From NCBI RefSeq assembly GCF_020882245.1, contig NC_083597.1, positions 16,092,581 through 16,156,580 on the forward strand: DNA of 64,000 nt. Direction: 5' to 3'. Every line of letters begins with the position of its first letter. Position 1 is the first letter of the stretch. The translations under genes were made by a program, and so were the position numbers. Below, piece after piece: positions 1 through 10,908 of this stretch. The DNA is from Rhopalosiphum padi (taxonomy: Eukaryota > Arthropoda > Insecta > Hemiptera > Aphididae). The notes below the pieces were generated by a model. That model saw only the letters and a program-made list of their open reading frames with translations, had not been told where the DNA came from and made no database searches.

Positions 1-542
1 ATAACCAATAAATTATTTTATAACTTATTAGTTATACTAGTGTCTAGTAATAAATAAGTAATAATAATAATAATAATAATAAAGTGACTTTTATTAATTA
101 TTAATATGGTTCTGAATTTTTTTTGATCTTACCTATAATCTAAGGTCGTATGCATTAGTGTAAATATAAATTTGTTATTGAGGGGAAGGGGGTGTCTATA
201 ACTGTATAGCCCTTTAAAATCTTCTTTAGACTATACAATGTTACAAATCATAATAATTATGAACAATTATCATTGTTAGTGTTTATTCATGTGTCATAAT
301 CTGATGTTTTTAACTATATATTTGTATAAAAATAAATATATGTATAATATTTATGCAATGTACATGCTTTTGAATTTTTAATACCTATACATATTATAAA
401 TGCATTGCCTTTATACTTTATAGAACTATTAAACTACATCATTGAACATTAGTTGAAGACTAAAATATGGTTTTACTACTTATACTGTATTTATAAAATA
501 ATTAAAAAATTAATTTGAAATTTTATCATTTTTTTTTTACAG
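1..542. other. AT-rich non-coding edge, probable intron end
   Basis: No open frame of note. The stretch ends in a run of about nine T followed by ACAG at 539-542, a strong 3' splice site. This suggests it is the tail of an intron whose upstream exon lies outside the window. Confidence 0.4.
58..82. repeat. (TAA)n microsatellite
   Basis: About eight uninterrupted TAA/AAT units. Confidence 0.9.
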
Positions 543-665
543 ATACTAGTATTGTTGATATCAGGACTATCCACATTAATACAAATGAAAAAGCATCCCA
601 TGATTTCTATATTATTCAACGATACAGTATCATTTGCATCTAGAAGTGTCGAGAATATTGTATAA
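543..665 (+). CDS. candidate terminal coding exon, unrecognised protein
   Basis: Seen: a strong acceptor (poly-T then ACAG) is followed in phase 0 by 40 codons and TAA at 663-665. The peptide begins ILVLLISGLSTLIQMKKHPM and ends SFASRSVENIV: a short hydrophobic stretch followed by a polar tail. An ATTAAA polyadenylation variant sits at 750-755, about 85 nt after the stop. I do not recognise the protein. A second frame (two bases in) is also open for 32 codons to a TAG, so the reading frame is not certain. The upstream part of the gene would lie left of the window. The acceptor is convincing; coding status is an inference. Confidence 0.4.
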   Translation: MLVLLISGLSTLIQMKKHPMISILFNDTVSFASRSVENIV

Positions 666-3416
666 TAATTACAGTTTATTGTCCTTAAAGATTTATTATG
701 TTTATTTATTATCTCCTATTTTTAGTGTAGTTCATTATATTTCTTAAATATTAAATATAAATATTATGTATTATCATTAGATGTATACAGTATAGAAGTA
801 TAGTTAAATAGCACATAACGTTTGACGTTTACAACTACATATTATAAATTAAATATAAAAATGAATTATATTATTTATTTATTATCATAATAATTACTAT
901 TAAAAATATGGTTAACAACATCACGGAATAGGCAACATATTTTGCTTAAAACCAATTATTATATTGTTCTATTTAAAATTTAAAACAACATTGCCTAATG
1001 TTTAGGCTTAAAAAAACAGATTACTTACCTGTTGTATAACAAAGTGTTACATCTGTGGTCTTAGTGGTCTTACAAAAAATATATAGTTACAACAATCAAA
1101 TTTTGGTGGATGGTAGATCATAAAACTAAATTTATATTATAATTTTATAAATCAATATCGACGTACCGCAGAATTGGACGAATAAATTGATAAGATAACG
1201 CTTAAATAGAATAAAATTGACTAAATATTTTCAAAATGTAATTGAGTATACCCATAATAAATCCATAATATACTGTACGCTATAGAGTAACATACGCAGA
1301 ACGTAATATAAATCTAGTATTGCAATTTTATAAAATTTAACTACAAAAACAGAAAATTTTCTTAGTTTTGATGAATTTTATCAAAATTAAAATTTTAAAT
1401 GCTAAAAAAAATGTTTCAACAACTGTTTGAAAAATATATTACGGTACTTTGTTTATTTTGAATTTTAAAAAAAGTTATTAATATAAATAAAAATTGTTAA
1501 AGTTATACCTAGATTTTTTGGATCAGAAAAAAATTTAAATGCTTTAACTTTAAACTTTGAATGTGGTTTCTGGTAGAATATTAGATTTAGTTGGTACTTT
1601 AGAATAAAAAACTGTCTGTACTTTATACTTAAAATATTATTAATATTAAAATTTTCAAAATATTAAGGTTTATCTTATCTATTGTATTTATTAGTTTTAA
1701 TACGAATTTATTTAGTATTCATGCTGTTTTATGATACGTGGTAGTGCTGTCTAAGTTAACAATAATGTATAATATATTTATATATATATTAATTAATATA
1801 AACATATATAATATTATAAGAATGCAATAGTTTTGTTAAAAATAAGCTTTATATATCATTGTACTATAATATCTAATAGAGAAATAAACTAATAATAGTA
1901 ATATAAAATATACATATTACGAAATATATTTTGAAATAGAGATTGACGAGAATCTATCTTAGAAGGATCGTTTTTGAATGCAATCAATTCATTAAAATTC
2001 ATTCTTAATAACATGATCCATCTACACAACAACCTTCTCAATGACAAGGTAAACTTGGCATCTATACTATACAACAGAGCGACTCTTCCGGCCGGTTGTA
2101 TATTTTAATAGTACCTATGGGTTGATAGCAAAGTATTCAATAATTGTGTAAAATGACAATTGTTTAAAAATATTATTTTTTTAAATTTTAAATATATACA
2201 AAATTTTAAATTGTTCTAAAACCTATTTATCTAAATTAATATTCTTGTTTTATATTATACTATAGTTATATGTAACCCTATTTTTCCAAGGAAAAACGAA
2301 CTAACATAAGATACAGCGTTTTAATATCAGTGTATCTCGGTTTTAGTGTACTTCAGTTCACGAACCAATCGACATATACCTCGATTTATGAACTTATTCG
2401 ATTGAGATGGGCAAACCACCGGTGGTGGATTAGATATAGCACTTCGACTTGGTATATTTTTGAGCGTTGTTCAAACTACTATATGTATTTCTTTTTAGTT
2501 TAAAAAAATATCTCTGAAGCTCGTAAAAATTAGTCGAATATTAGTTTGTTATAGCTACAATAAGCATTTGAACATTCAGTTCCAGACAGAATAGGTATCG
2601 GCCTACCAAGTTTTAGAACATTTACGAGTCTAATACTCGTTAAAATTGGTTAGAACAATAAATTAAGTTGAATACCTATACTAACTTAATCTACTAAAAT
2701 ACCTATAGTCTATCCCACTGAATTAACCTCGTGGTAACTCGCTGATTCTATCCAATCCAGTAGGCATTGCTTTTTGTTTTACATTTGAATAACAGAATAT
2801 AGTTAATTAAATATTTTTTTATTCTTACTAAAAAAAATCCCATAGTAACGTATATAGAAGGTCAGCTAGTCTATATCAATTATTATTATTTTTTAATCGC
2901 TCTAACTAATGGCAACACTATATTATACAAACTAACTAATATTATTCGATTTTCGTGAGCCACCCTATAGCAACCTATAGGGTTTGAAAAATGAATCAAA
3001 CTCCCCGACTCTCAAGAAATATGCGTATACACAATTTGGCAATAATTGGTTTAGCACTTTCCAAGTCTAAACAATATCGTTTACAATCATTAATATTATA
3101 CTAGGGGGTGCTGCACTTCTGTCGTTTCACCACCGCGGTATGACAAGGATACAAGAGTTGCCCGACTTTTCGTCTTGAAATAATTTAAAATTTGTTATAT
3201 AAAATATATAACCTTTGCAGAGGATAACATCATGTACAATTTTTGTTTTTTTTTAATAATAGATATAAAAAAATAAAAATTTACATATATGAATAATAGC
3301 CAATAGGAGACTTCGGTTTATAAATTTGAGGCCCATCAAGTGGTGTAGTTATGATATGACATTATACCTACTAGGGAGGGTGGCAGAATATGAGTAGTTG
3401 TTGTCTTATCCAGTTT
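666..3416. other. intergenic or intronic AT-rich DNA
   Basis: No convincing exon on the + strand. On the minus strand there is a consensus 5' splice site: reading down from 1031 the sequence is CAG|GTAAGTAA (GT at 1028-1027). The open stretch before it is only about 19 codons, so at most a short or untranslated exon could end there. Confidence 0.5.
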
Positions 3417-3616
3417 TAAGTATATAAACGAGTCGATCTAGTAATAGCGAAGTACCTGTGCTCACGAGGTCCTCTGGTCGCAGTGGGAAGCCTATTATCA
3501 AAGGTGCACGAGTAGAATTGGTCGCCAATTTTAGGGGGGAGGGGGTTGCAATCTCACCTGCCGTTTGTCCGCGGCGGCGCATCGAATCTCCGTTGCCCCT
3601 ATTGATACCGCCGTTG

Positions 3617-3646
3617 TACTACTACTACTACTACTACTACTACTAC
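3617..3646. repeat. (TAC)10 microsatellite
   Basis: Ten perfect TAC units within the putative leader region. They read as poly-Tyr in a spurious open frame. Confidence 0.95.
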
Positions 3647-3682
3647 AGTGGTTGTGGTGACGGTGTGCGCCGCAACGTAGAA

Positions 3683-3701
3683 CGTCGTCGTCGTCGTCGT
3701 C
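3683..3701. repeat. (CGT)n microsatellite
   Basis: Six CGT/GTC units just upstream of the initiator-like site. Confidence 0.85.
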
Positions 3702-3983
3702 TCGCACTCGCGCGTGATACCAGTCCTCGGTCAGTCGACAGTTACGTCTCGCCGTCGACGGTTGTCTCTTCTGCCGTCATTTCACACTCGATCATTTACC
3801 CGTCTCCGAGTGGTTCCGCACCGCAAGTATCGTTGTACGCTCCATACCAATCACTTCCCACAATCGGAAACGCGTAATCGTAATATTAAAACATTTACGC
3901 GGCCTAATAATTAGATATTGATATCATCGTCCGATAACGATTGTATACCGTGTTTGTACGAGAAACATTCGACGATCGACATC

Positions 3984-6900
3984 ATGCAGGAACGTTTGAC
4001 CACGACGTGTTTGCTGAAGGAGGCACCCGCAAACGAGGTAAGCATAGTATGCGATGATAGATATTTAATAAAGTAATCACTGTTAGGTCTATTAGAATAA
4101 AATGTACAACTTACGTCTTTAATTTTTAAATTCACACACAATTTCGGATCAGCTTTTGTAATCCTTTAAAAACCGTTTATTACAAAGTATACAGCTTTAG
4201 ATATTAATTGTATATCTACCTAATAATATTTAATGTTGATTTAAAATTATTATTGAAACGTTTGAGACATTTTCATCCGTAATAATTATATTACTTTTCA
4301 GTGTAAAATATAAAATTACGGCATTTTTTTTTTAAATTATGTGAAAATATTTTGATCTTATAGAAAAAAAATAATTTTGAAATTTTAATATAGTATTCTT
4401 TACCAACAATATATTATTTTAACTATATTTTAGCTTGTTATGAAAAAAACAATTTTTTTCTTAAAAAAATAAGGTAATTCTTTGAAACACGTTTCAAATT
4501 AATTAATATACTTGCCCGTTGTTTTTGTTTTATAGAAAATATTGACATGTTGTTTTTAAAAAACAATAACCATTTATATGTCATGTTTGTTTTGTTATTT
4601 TTACGTATTTTTACTTATTTGTTACTTATGCCAATTGCTTATTATTTTATTTTACGAAAACAGTTTTTGAGTAGGTATTTAATTTGATAAATTCAATTAA
4701 TAAAAATATGTCATTGTAAAAGCTTAATTATTTTTTTGTATAAGTTTTTATATACTATTAGTTTTTACTTAGTAGGTTTATTACTATTAACAGTAAGATT
4801 ACACCTCGGATTACACTATTACCTACATATTCTAGATTATAGTATACTATTATATTCTTAATAATGTAGGTATATTAATTATTTAATTATCAATACCTGA
4901 TTTGAAAACTTAGATAATATTATTGTATGGTTTGGAAATTTACGAGTATTTCAATAGGTATGTGAATAATTAATATAGATTGTGTGTTAGGTAACTGTAG
5001 GAAGTTAAATGTTTTTTACGTATGTGATTAAAATTTAGAGTAACAGAAACTTTTATACAATTTTGTGTTAATGTTTAATTACACATGTAAAATGTAAATT
5101 AAATTTTCCTTTATTAAATTAAATTCCAGCAATAGATACATAATGACGATGGGACCGGGATAAGTCAAACCGCGAAAATGTTCGCATTGTTCCGCATGTA
5201 CCATATTATACAAACTAGCATATAGATGCGCGCAAACTTTAAATAATATTATGATAGTTTAAAGCCTCTTACTAACCAACTTAAAATATAAAACAATCAA
5301 TAACAAATTTAAACCTTTTTAGTCTGTTCAAACATTTTTCTAAAAAAAGCCCATTATGGGAATTTTACACCTTGATTCCTTATTTTTAAACTATTGAATT
5401 ATGTATGTTAATAATATAATCATAGTTAATAAAAAATACCTATAACAATTTAACACCTACGTATCAATTTGTTAAATTCGTTTAATAATAGTGCTTTAAA
5501 CTTGGCATTTTATTAAAAAACAATATATTTTGATATATGTGGCAATATATATTAATGAAATCTGACCTTTTGACACTATAAAAAAAATATAAAAATGACA
5601 TGTATGCTTAGGCATAAATATCTCACTTTAAGTAGGTCGTCTTGACTTGATTTTTGACCATGTAATTACACTTTACCACAGCGGTATTTCAAGGAAGTTA
5701 GTGCTTTACAACCACTTTGAAACTTTCCGTTTGATATTCCAAAATTAACTCAAAACTTTCGCTATGCTGCAAGTGCCATGTAGCAATATAATATATATAT
5801 GTAATAAGATCGACCTTTACGCACATTATAATAAATGCATTAAACTGCGTACAATAAATAATTTTACAGAATTACCTGTAACATCGGGTGGTTGTTTTTG
5901 AGACACCATAATTATAATATTATATTATCCATGCTTACTACAATAACTGTATATTTTACTTTATATTATTATTATTATACTGTGAGCACACAATGCTCAT
6001 CACTGTCGTGTTGTCCGAACTAAACAGCACGTTGCATTTGTATTTTCGTATAGTTACACTAGTACGGCGATGACAATAATATATTGAATAGGTGTATTCA
6101 CGTGAGAGAGGGTACATATTATATATTATTATATTATACATTGGTGCGTATGATTTTTGCAGATTTATCTATAATCGGTACCTATACTTCCAGCTACCAA
6201 TATATATATATTATATATTTTAATATAAGAAACCCTTTCTCAGGGCAAATTGTGTATACCTATATGAAAAGCAACCCTTTTTTTGCTTTCGTATAGGTGG
6301 AATTATTTGCAAAATGCACAATATAATAACGCACCCGCACATACCTTTTCCTAAGACGAATCTGCGTGAACATTTGTATTTGTTATTTATCAGCTTATAT
6401 ATTATATTATATTATACCTGATCGAACACATGCAACGATGTATAGGATTATTAGTATACCTACGTTTGTATTATTATTATAAGTACCTATGCGAAATGTG
6501 GCTCTTAAAAATCCATTGAATTATTCCAAAAGGATTGCACGGTGTTAAAACAGTAATACAATAGATAACAAAACTTAAACTTTTTGTAGCATTCGTTGAA
6601 ACTTACTACTATATAAGATTTTTTTTTATTTTCCCCGGTGCGTTCATCTACTGAAAAAATGGCAGATGGTGAAACGGCCATGTGGGGTTGATGTATATAG
6701 GCTTATTATCAATAATATAATATACACTTATATTAGGTACGTTTTTTATTCTATGTTCAAGCTACGTATATACTCATCAGCCAGCTGTGCTTGTTCTCTC
6801 CATTAGGAATTCGACATGGTCGAAAAATAAAACAAGTATACGTACGCAGATGCCTGGCAATATGATATACGATTTAAATAAATCGAACTATTTTGTTTTT

Positions 6901-9290
6901 ATGTGTGTTTTACGTTGTATTTTTTAACTAATTGTACTATTGTATAATAGTAATTACAATAATCTTAACGTCATACGATAATTAGGTTTCGGTGAATAAC
7001 AATTACTTATCTGTAAAGGAGGTCTTAAAAATATCGTGTTCGTGTCGCTATAATATTACTGCAGAATTACAATATACGTATTATATATAATAAGTTGTCT
7101 AATATATTGATATTTATATACAAACAGCTATATAATTATATTTGGCGAACACGTATTAATACCTACGTCCTGATTACGTACCAATACATTTGTGTGATGA
7201 TATTATGTGTCGTACTTGTATGTAATGCTGTGTTTGCGATTAATTTACCATGTATATATAGAGTATTAGAGTGGGTATATAAACTATAGGACCGTATATT
7301 ATACGAATATACGGTATGTAAATATGTTAATCATTAAAACTATAGCATGATTCGGGATTTGCGTTGTGTACATGAAATCGTCGTAAACAGGTAGAGCTTT
7401 AATAATAATAATAATAATAATAATAAATTCACACACGCGTATACGGTGTCTCGTAAAACGTAATGCACGGGCCTGTTGTCCATCAGTCTGCAAACACGCG
7501 ACCATGTCCACCAACACAGTCATCGTTCATATTAGATTACTATTTATTATACGCCCGAAAAATTGAACAGAATACCTTTTAACGAGTTTGGGCCATTTGA
7601 AATTTTGAAGTGTGTGAAATATAAAAACTGGAGTTTGACGAAGAAAAAAAAACTGAAATATTTTTTGTAACGATTATTATATAGGTACACGGATTACGGG
7701 AGTCATAATACTATTATTGTCGCCGCCGTAAAACTAAATAATTATTATAATTATGGACCTTCACTACACATATAAACATTATATCCACCATCGGCAGACA
7801 AAAATGATAGTTATTCGCTATCTTAAAAAATAAATACCTACACCGTGCGACGGGAGGGGCTGGCTATGAATTTCGGTTTCGACCATAATTATACACATAT
7901 TATTATAATATTATATGATGGCGCCGGGTAATTGTGACCGGGGTATGGTTATATGGATCAGAGATGGGTGAACAATATACTATGGTATTCATAATTCATA
8001 ATAGCATTAAAATATACTTATTGGTATGTTTATGATGTCGTTATTATTAAGATTGGTTTTGAATTCATGCGTGAAGCGTCCCTCTGCTAGGTATGACTGA
8101 ATATTTCAAATGTATAGCCGAAACCGTTTTTTTCTCGCTACATACAACAAAAATAATAAATAGCTATAATAATATTTATTATGTCATACCTACGGAGTTT
8201 CTCGATGAGTCCCCTGGTATTTTAAGTAAAGCCTTTTCGATTCAACATTATAAACGTGTACATCGATTATAGTAACAATTATATCGGCTTTACTATAGTT
8301 GTCGACGTTTTCGTCCAAACATCGGAAATTCATCGAATAAAGGTTATAATAATATGCATCACTTTTATATACTCTTGTATAACCGGTGCGATGTTGTTTT
8401 TAATCCATGTAAGCACCGCGTGTAATAATATAATGGACTAAACTACTATAAGTTGTAATGCCGCCGACGATTTGTCTACGTAGTTTTTACATAGGGATGC
8501 AAATGTTTAGTGCGTTAGTGCGGAGAAAAGGCCGCTCATCCTTGTCAGCTGCACATTAAATTATAACATACATTATAAACTGTGTATTATTTTAATTTAT
8601 AAATTATAATATTTTACTGTCGATGGTATAAACACGTTATCCTTTTCTGTTATTAGCATTATTATTACTATATTACTGGTATATTATAACAGATAACCCT
8701 CATTTACCGGTCTCCACTGATATGCGATTCACATTAAGCCTTAATCCTTTATAATCTCTTCATACTTATATTACCTATTCATTCATACATATATATTGTA
8801 GGTGCATAAATATTTTGGTCATATATTGAAACAAACATTTTTTTTTTGTTTACAGCTAATGGCCGTCCAAGAAGAATCGGGATCCGCCTTGCCCGTCGAC
8901 ATTTTCCGTAAGTATACCCGGCATTGTAATTTGTGATATTTTATTAGGTTATTTGGGTATTGGGAATATCGTAAAACTCTACTACACTTTGTAATAAATT
9001 TGTATCAAACAGACATCATGACTCGTTATTGTATAAAATCCTTAACTATATTAACGTGTTACGTGTATTAACATGGCGTATTTATTTAACATTAATATCA
9101 AGATTTATTCAATTTTACAGAAGTGGCAGAACTCGTAGCCGGTTACATGGATTGCATGGAAGAGGCACTCAGATACCTACAAGAGGTCGAAGAGTATCCC
9201 GAAGAACACCCCGCGGTCCAAGGGCTCCGCAGCCACCTGGACCGATCCAGGCAGAAGCTTATGGACCAAGCGCTTATGTTGCAGGCTTGA
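3984..9290 (+). CDS. small Orange-domain-like protein (Hes/Hey-related) without bHLH
   Basis: Seen: three coding exons, 3984-4037 (18 codons, donor GAG|GTAAGC, phase 0), 8856-8907 (acceptor TTTGTTTACAG, donor C|GTAAGT, phase 1) and 9121-9290 (acceptor TTTTACAG, stop TGA 9288-9290). Joined, they give 91 residues with no internal stop. The start follows an in-frame TAG at 3912-3914 and has A at -3. Residues 1-18 are MQERLTTTCLLKEAPANE. From about residue 40 to 83 the protein reads GYMDCMEEALRYLQEVEE, then P-x-x-H-P, L-x-SHL and a basic RSRQKLM tail. This spacing (G-Y/F, C, E, RYL, then L-x-SHL) is that of the Orange domain, which in Hairy/E(spl)/Hey repressors follows the bHLH and selects partners. 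No basic helix-loop-helix was found in the exons or in intron 1, and the protein ends MLQA rather than WRPW or YRPW. Inference: it may dimerise with or antagonise Hes/Hey proteins. The exon structure is well supported; the family call is moderate. Unspotted alternative exons could add a bHLH. Confidence 0.72.
7291..7315. repeat. perfect 10-bp inverted repeat
   Basis: ACCGTATATT and AATATACGGT are exact reverse complements separated by a 5-base loop, inside intron 1. Confidence 0.85.
7400..7426. repeat. (TAA)n microsatellite
   Basis: About nine TAA units inside intron 1. Confidence 0.9.
8908..9120 (+). other. intron 2 of the Orange-like gene
   Basis: 213-bp intron with GTAAGT donor and TTTTACAG acceptor. 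It interrupts codon 36 after its first base, immediately before the Orange-like domain. Confidence 0.75.
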
Positions 9291-10734
9291 AGCTTGAAAA
9301 ATCATTTTATAACAAACGTTAAATATCATTATGGATTACCCACTGTAAGATTATATGTGTACGGTTGTATTTCCGCGAAGGGGACAACCGCGTTTGTCGT
9401 TACCACAACCGTATGTATTATTATTATTAACTATATTTATAGTATTATTTTTTTTTCTCTTTCGTTTTCACGTGGCTGTGTTGTACAGAGCTGTGGGGCA
9501 CTGTTTCTGCTCTAGCTGGACGAAATCGCTATTAAAAAAAAAACCAATCATACTTAAATCCCGTTTAAATAAGTTCTGTTTGTATATAATATGTAGTAGT
9601 ATGCAACTACCTACCCTAGAACCGGCACTTGTTTATATTATGACGTATTGTTTAATATTTTATTATTTATATATTATATAGGTACATTATTATACTATAT
9701 GCCCATGACGACGTATTTAATACCTATAATAATATAATCGTGGTGGACTACGTCTCGAGGGCGCGCGCGTGTGTCCGTTTTTGACCGCATAGGAATAATA
9801 TAAAGGGAGAAAGAAATCTAGTTTTTTTATTTTACATTTTTTCCGAGAATTAATTACCGTCGCAAGTATATAGCTGCTCTTCAACCCAGAGACAACATAG
9901 TGCAGGGTGACCCCGTCAGGCATAATACCATATTTTTTTCCTCTGATTGATTTATCGTTTGTTATAATATATTATATATATCATGTATCCTCTCGTCGTC
10001 GTCCGGTGGCTATTTTATAATCGTTTCAATAATTATTATAATAAACATGGACGTATTCCCGTTCAATTTATCTTTTTTTTTTCGTTCGGTCGCGAAAAAA
10101 ATTGAGTTTTTTAAACAAATAGTCCTACGACAACCCAATAATAGCGTCCGTCCACTTCGACGACCAGACCACACCTATACTTATACGAGTACAGCGACTA
10201 CGTGTTATTATTAATATGAAATATTATATTGTGGGGGGCCCAGCTGAACGTCATAAAACGATTTATACGATATTTACGGCACACGTGTAATTAATTTCGA
10301 TTAATTGCGCCGCGGGGAGTCGCGCGCGCGCAATAAACTTGTTCCCAATAGTTTTTTTTTATCTTTTATAATTTTTTATCTGTGGTAAGACCTAAATTTA
10401 ATTCGTAACACGCGAGGAACGAAGAAAATGTCGTTATTTTTTTTTTTTTTTTATATATATATTTTCGTTCATGCGCTTCACCTTATATGTATATGTATAT
10501 TTATAATATAAAATATATTATAATGTCTGTAAATGTAATCGGTTAGATATTCGCACTCTTGCAACGCGTTATCCGTGTCCTTATTATTAATTTTATCTTT
10601 TACAATATATTTTCTTTTTTTATGTTTACTATTTTTATTATTATTATTATGTCACTCGATTTTAAGAAAGGTGTATTTTTGTTACATACTTCATTATTTT
10701 GTAATATAATAGCATTATTGTTATCGAAAATGTT

Positions 10735-10784
10735 TAAAAGACTTATTTATTTAACTCGTTTTATAACCTATCTATGTTAAATGT
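10735..10784 (+). repeat. 50-bp direct repeat, copy 1
   Basis: This 50-base segment is identical, base for base, to 14993-15042; the flanks on both sides differ. It starts TAAAAGACTTATTTATTTAA and ends ATGTTAAATGT. Copy 1 lies in the presumed 3' region of the Orange-like gene, just before the consensus splice donor at 10818. Confidence 0.9.
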
Positions 10785-10817
10785 ACCCGTGTGCGAGTAT
10801 TATGTATATATACGCAG

Positions 10818-10823
10818 GTAAGT
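10818..10823 (+). promoter_or_regulatory. isolated consensus 5' splice site
   Basis: CAG|GTAAGT matches the metazoan donor consensus at all nine positions. No coding exon ends here that I can recognise. It could serve a 3' UTR intron or a non-coding transcript. The best downstream acceptor I saw is at 15915 (long T-tract then TGCAG). Confidence 0.3.
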
Positions 10824-10908
10824 TTAATGCATCGTCATAACTAATAAATAATAATACACAATCGTTTTTTAAAAGTATAGATATTATTATACATATACTT
10901 GAAATAAA

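Larger units (their letters stand above)
3420..3983 (+). promoter_or_regulatory. putative promoter and 5' leader of the Orange-like gene
   Basis: The stretch is much richer in GC and CpG than its surroundings and ends at the start codon of the gene at 3984. It holds a TATATAAA element (3420-3427) and a TCAGTC match to the arthropod initiator (3731-3736), which are two alternative start zones. CACGAG N-box motifs lie at 3463-3468 and 3507-3512. GTGGGAA at 3483-3489 fits the RTGRGAA core bound by Su(H). N-boxes are the known targets of Hes-type repressors and Su(H) sites those of Notch signalling, so autoregulation or Notch input is possible. The motifs are short and may be chance. Confidence 0.35.
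4038..8855 (+). other. intron 1 of the Orange-like gene (4.8 kb)
   Basis: Begins GTAAGC and ends in a T-rich tract plus TTTACAG. It is AT-rich and I saw no further exon, in particular no basic-region/HLH-type coding. It contains a (TAA)n tract at 7400-7426 and a hairpin at 7291-7315. Its length relative to the 54- and 52-nt flanking exons would leave room for enhancers or an alternative promoter. Confidence 0.7.
9291..10908 (+). other. probable 3' UTR region of the Orange-like gene
   Basis: No further coding is evident in frame after the stop. AATAAA polyadenylation signals occur at 10040-10045, 10332-10337 and 10903-10908; the last is followed by a T/G-rich stretch typical of a cleavage region. 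A consensus CAG|GTAAGT 5' splice site at 10815-10823 lies inside the stretch, so the transcript may be alternatively spliced or a second transcript may start here. Which end is used cannot be decided from sequence. Confidence 0.45.

Noticed and set aside
3458..3877. 139-codon + strand frame with poly-Tyr and poly-Arg
   Set aside because: It is the translation of (TAC)n and (CGT)n repeats in the leader region of the Orange-like gene and ends before the supported ATG.
9029..9322. 97-codon + strand frame
   Set aside because: It is a shadow of coding exon 3 in another frame. The spliced frame ending at 9290 fits the splice phases and gives the Orange-like sequence.
9717..9923. Minus-strand frame starting MPDGVTLHYVVSGLK
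   Set aside because: It reads somewhat protein-like but lies in the presumed 3' UTR of the opposite-strand gene, with no splice acceptor or recognised similarity.
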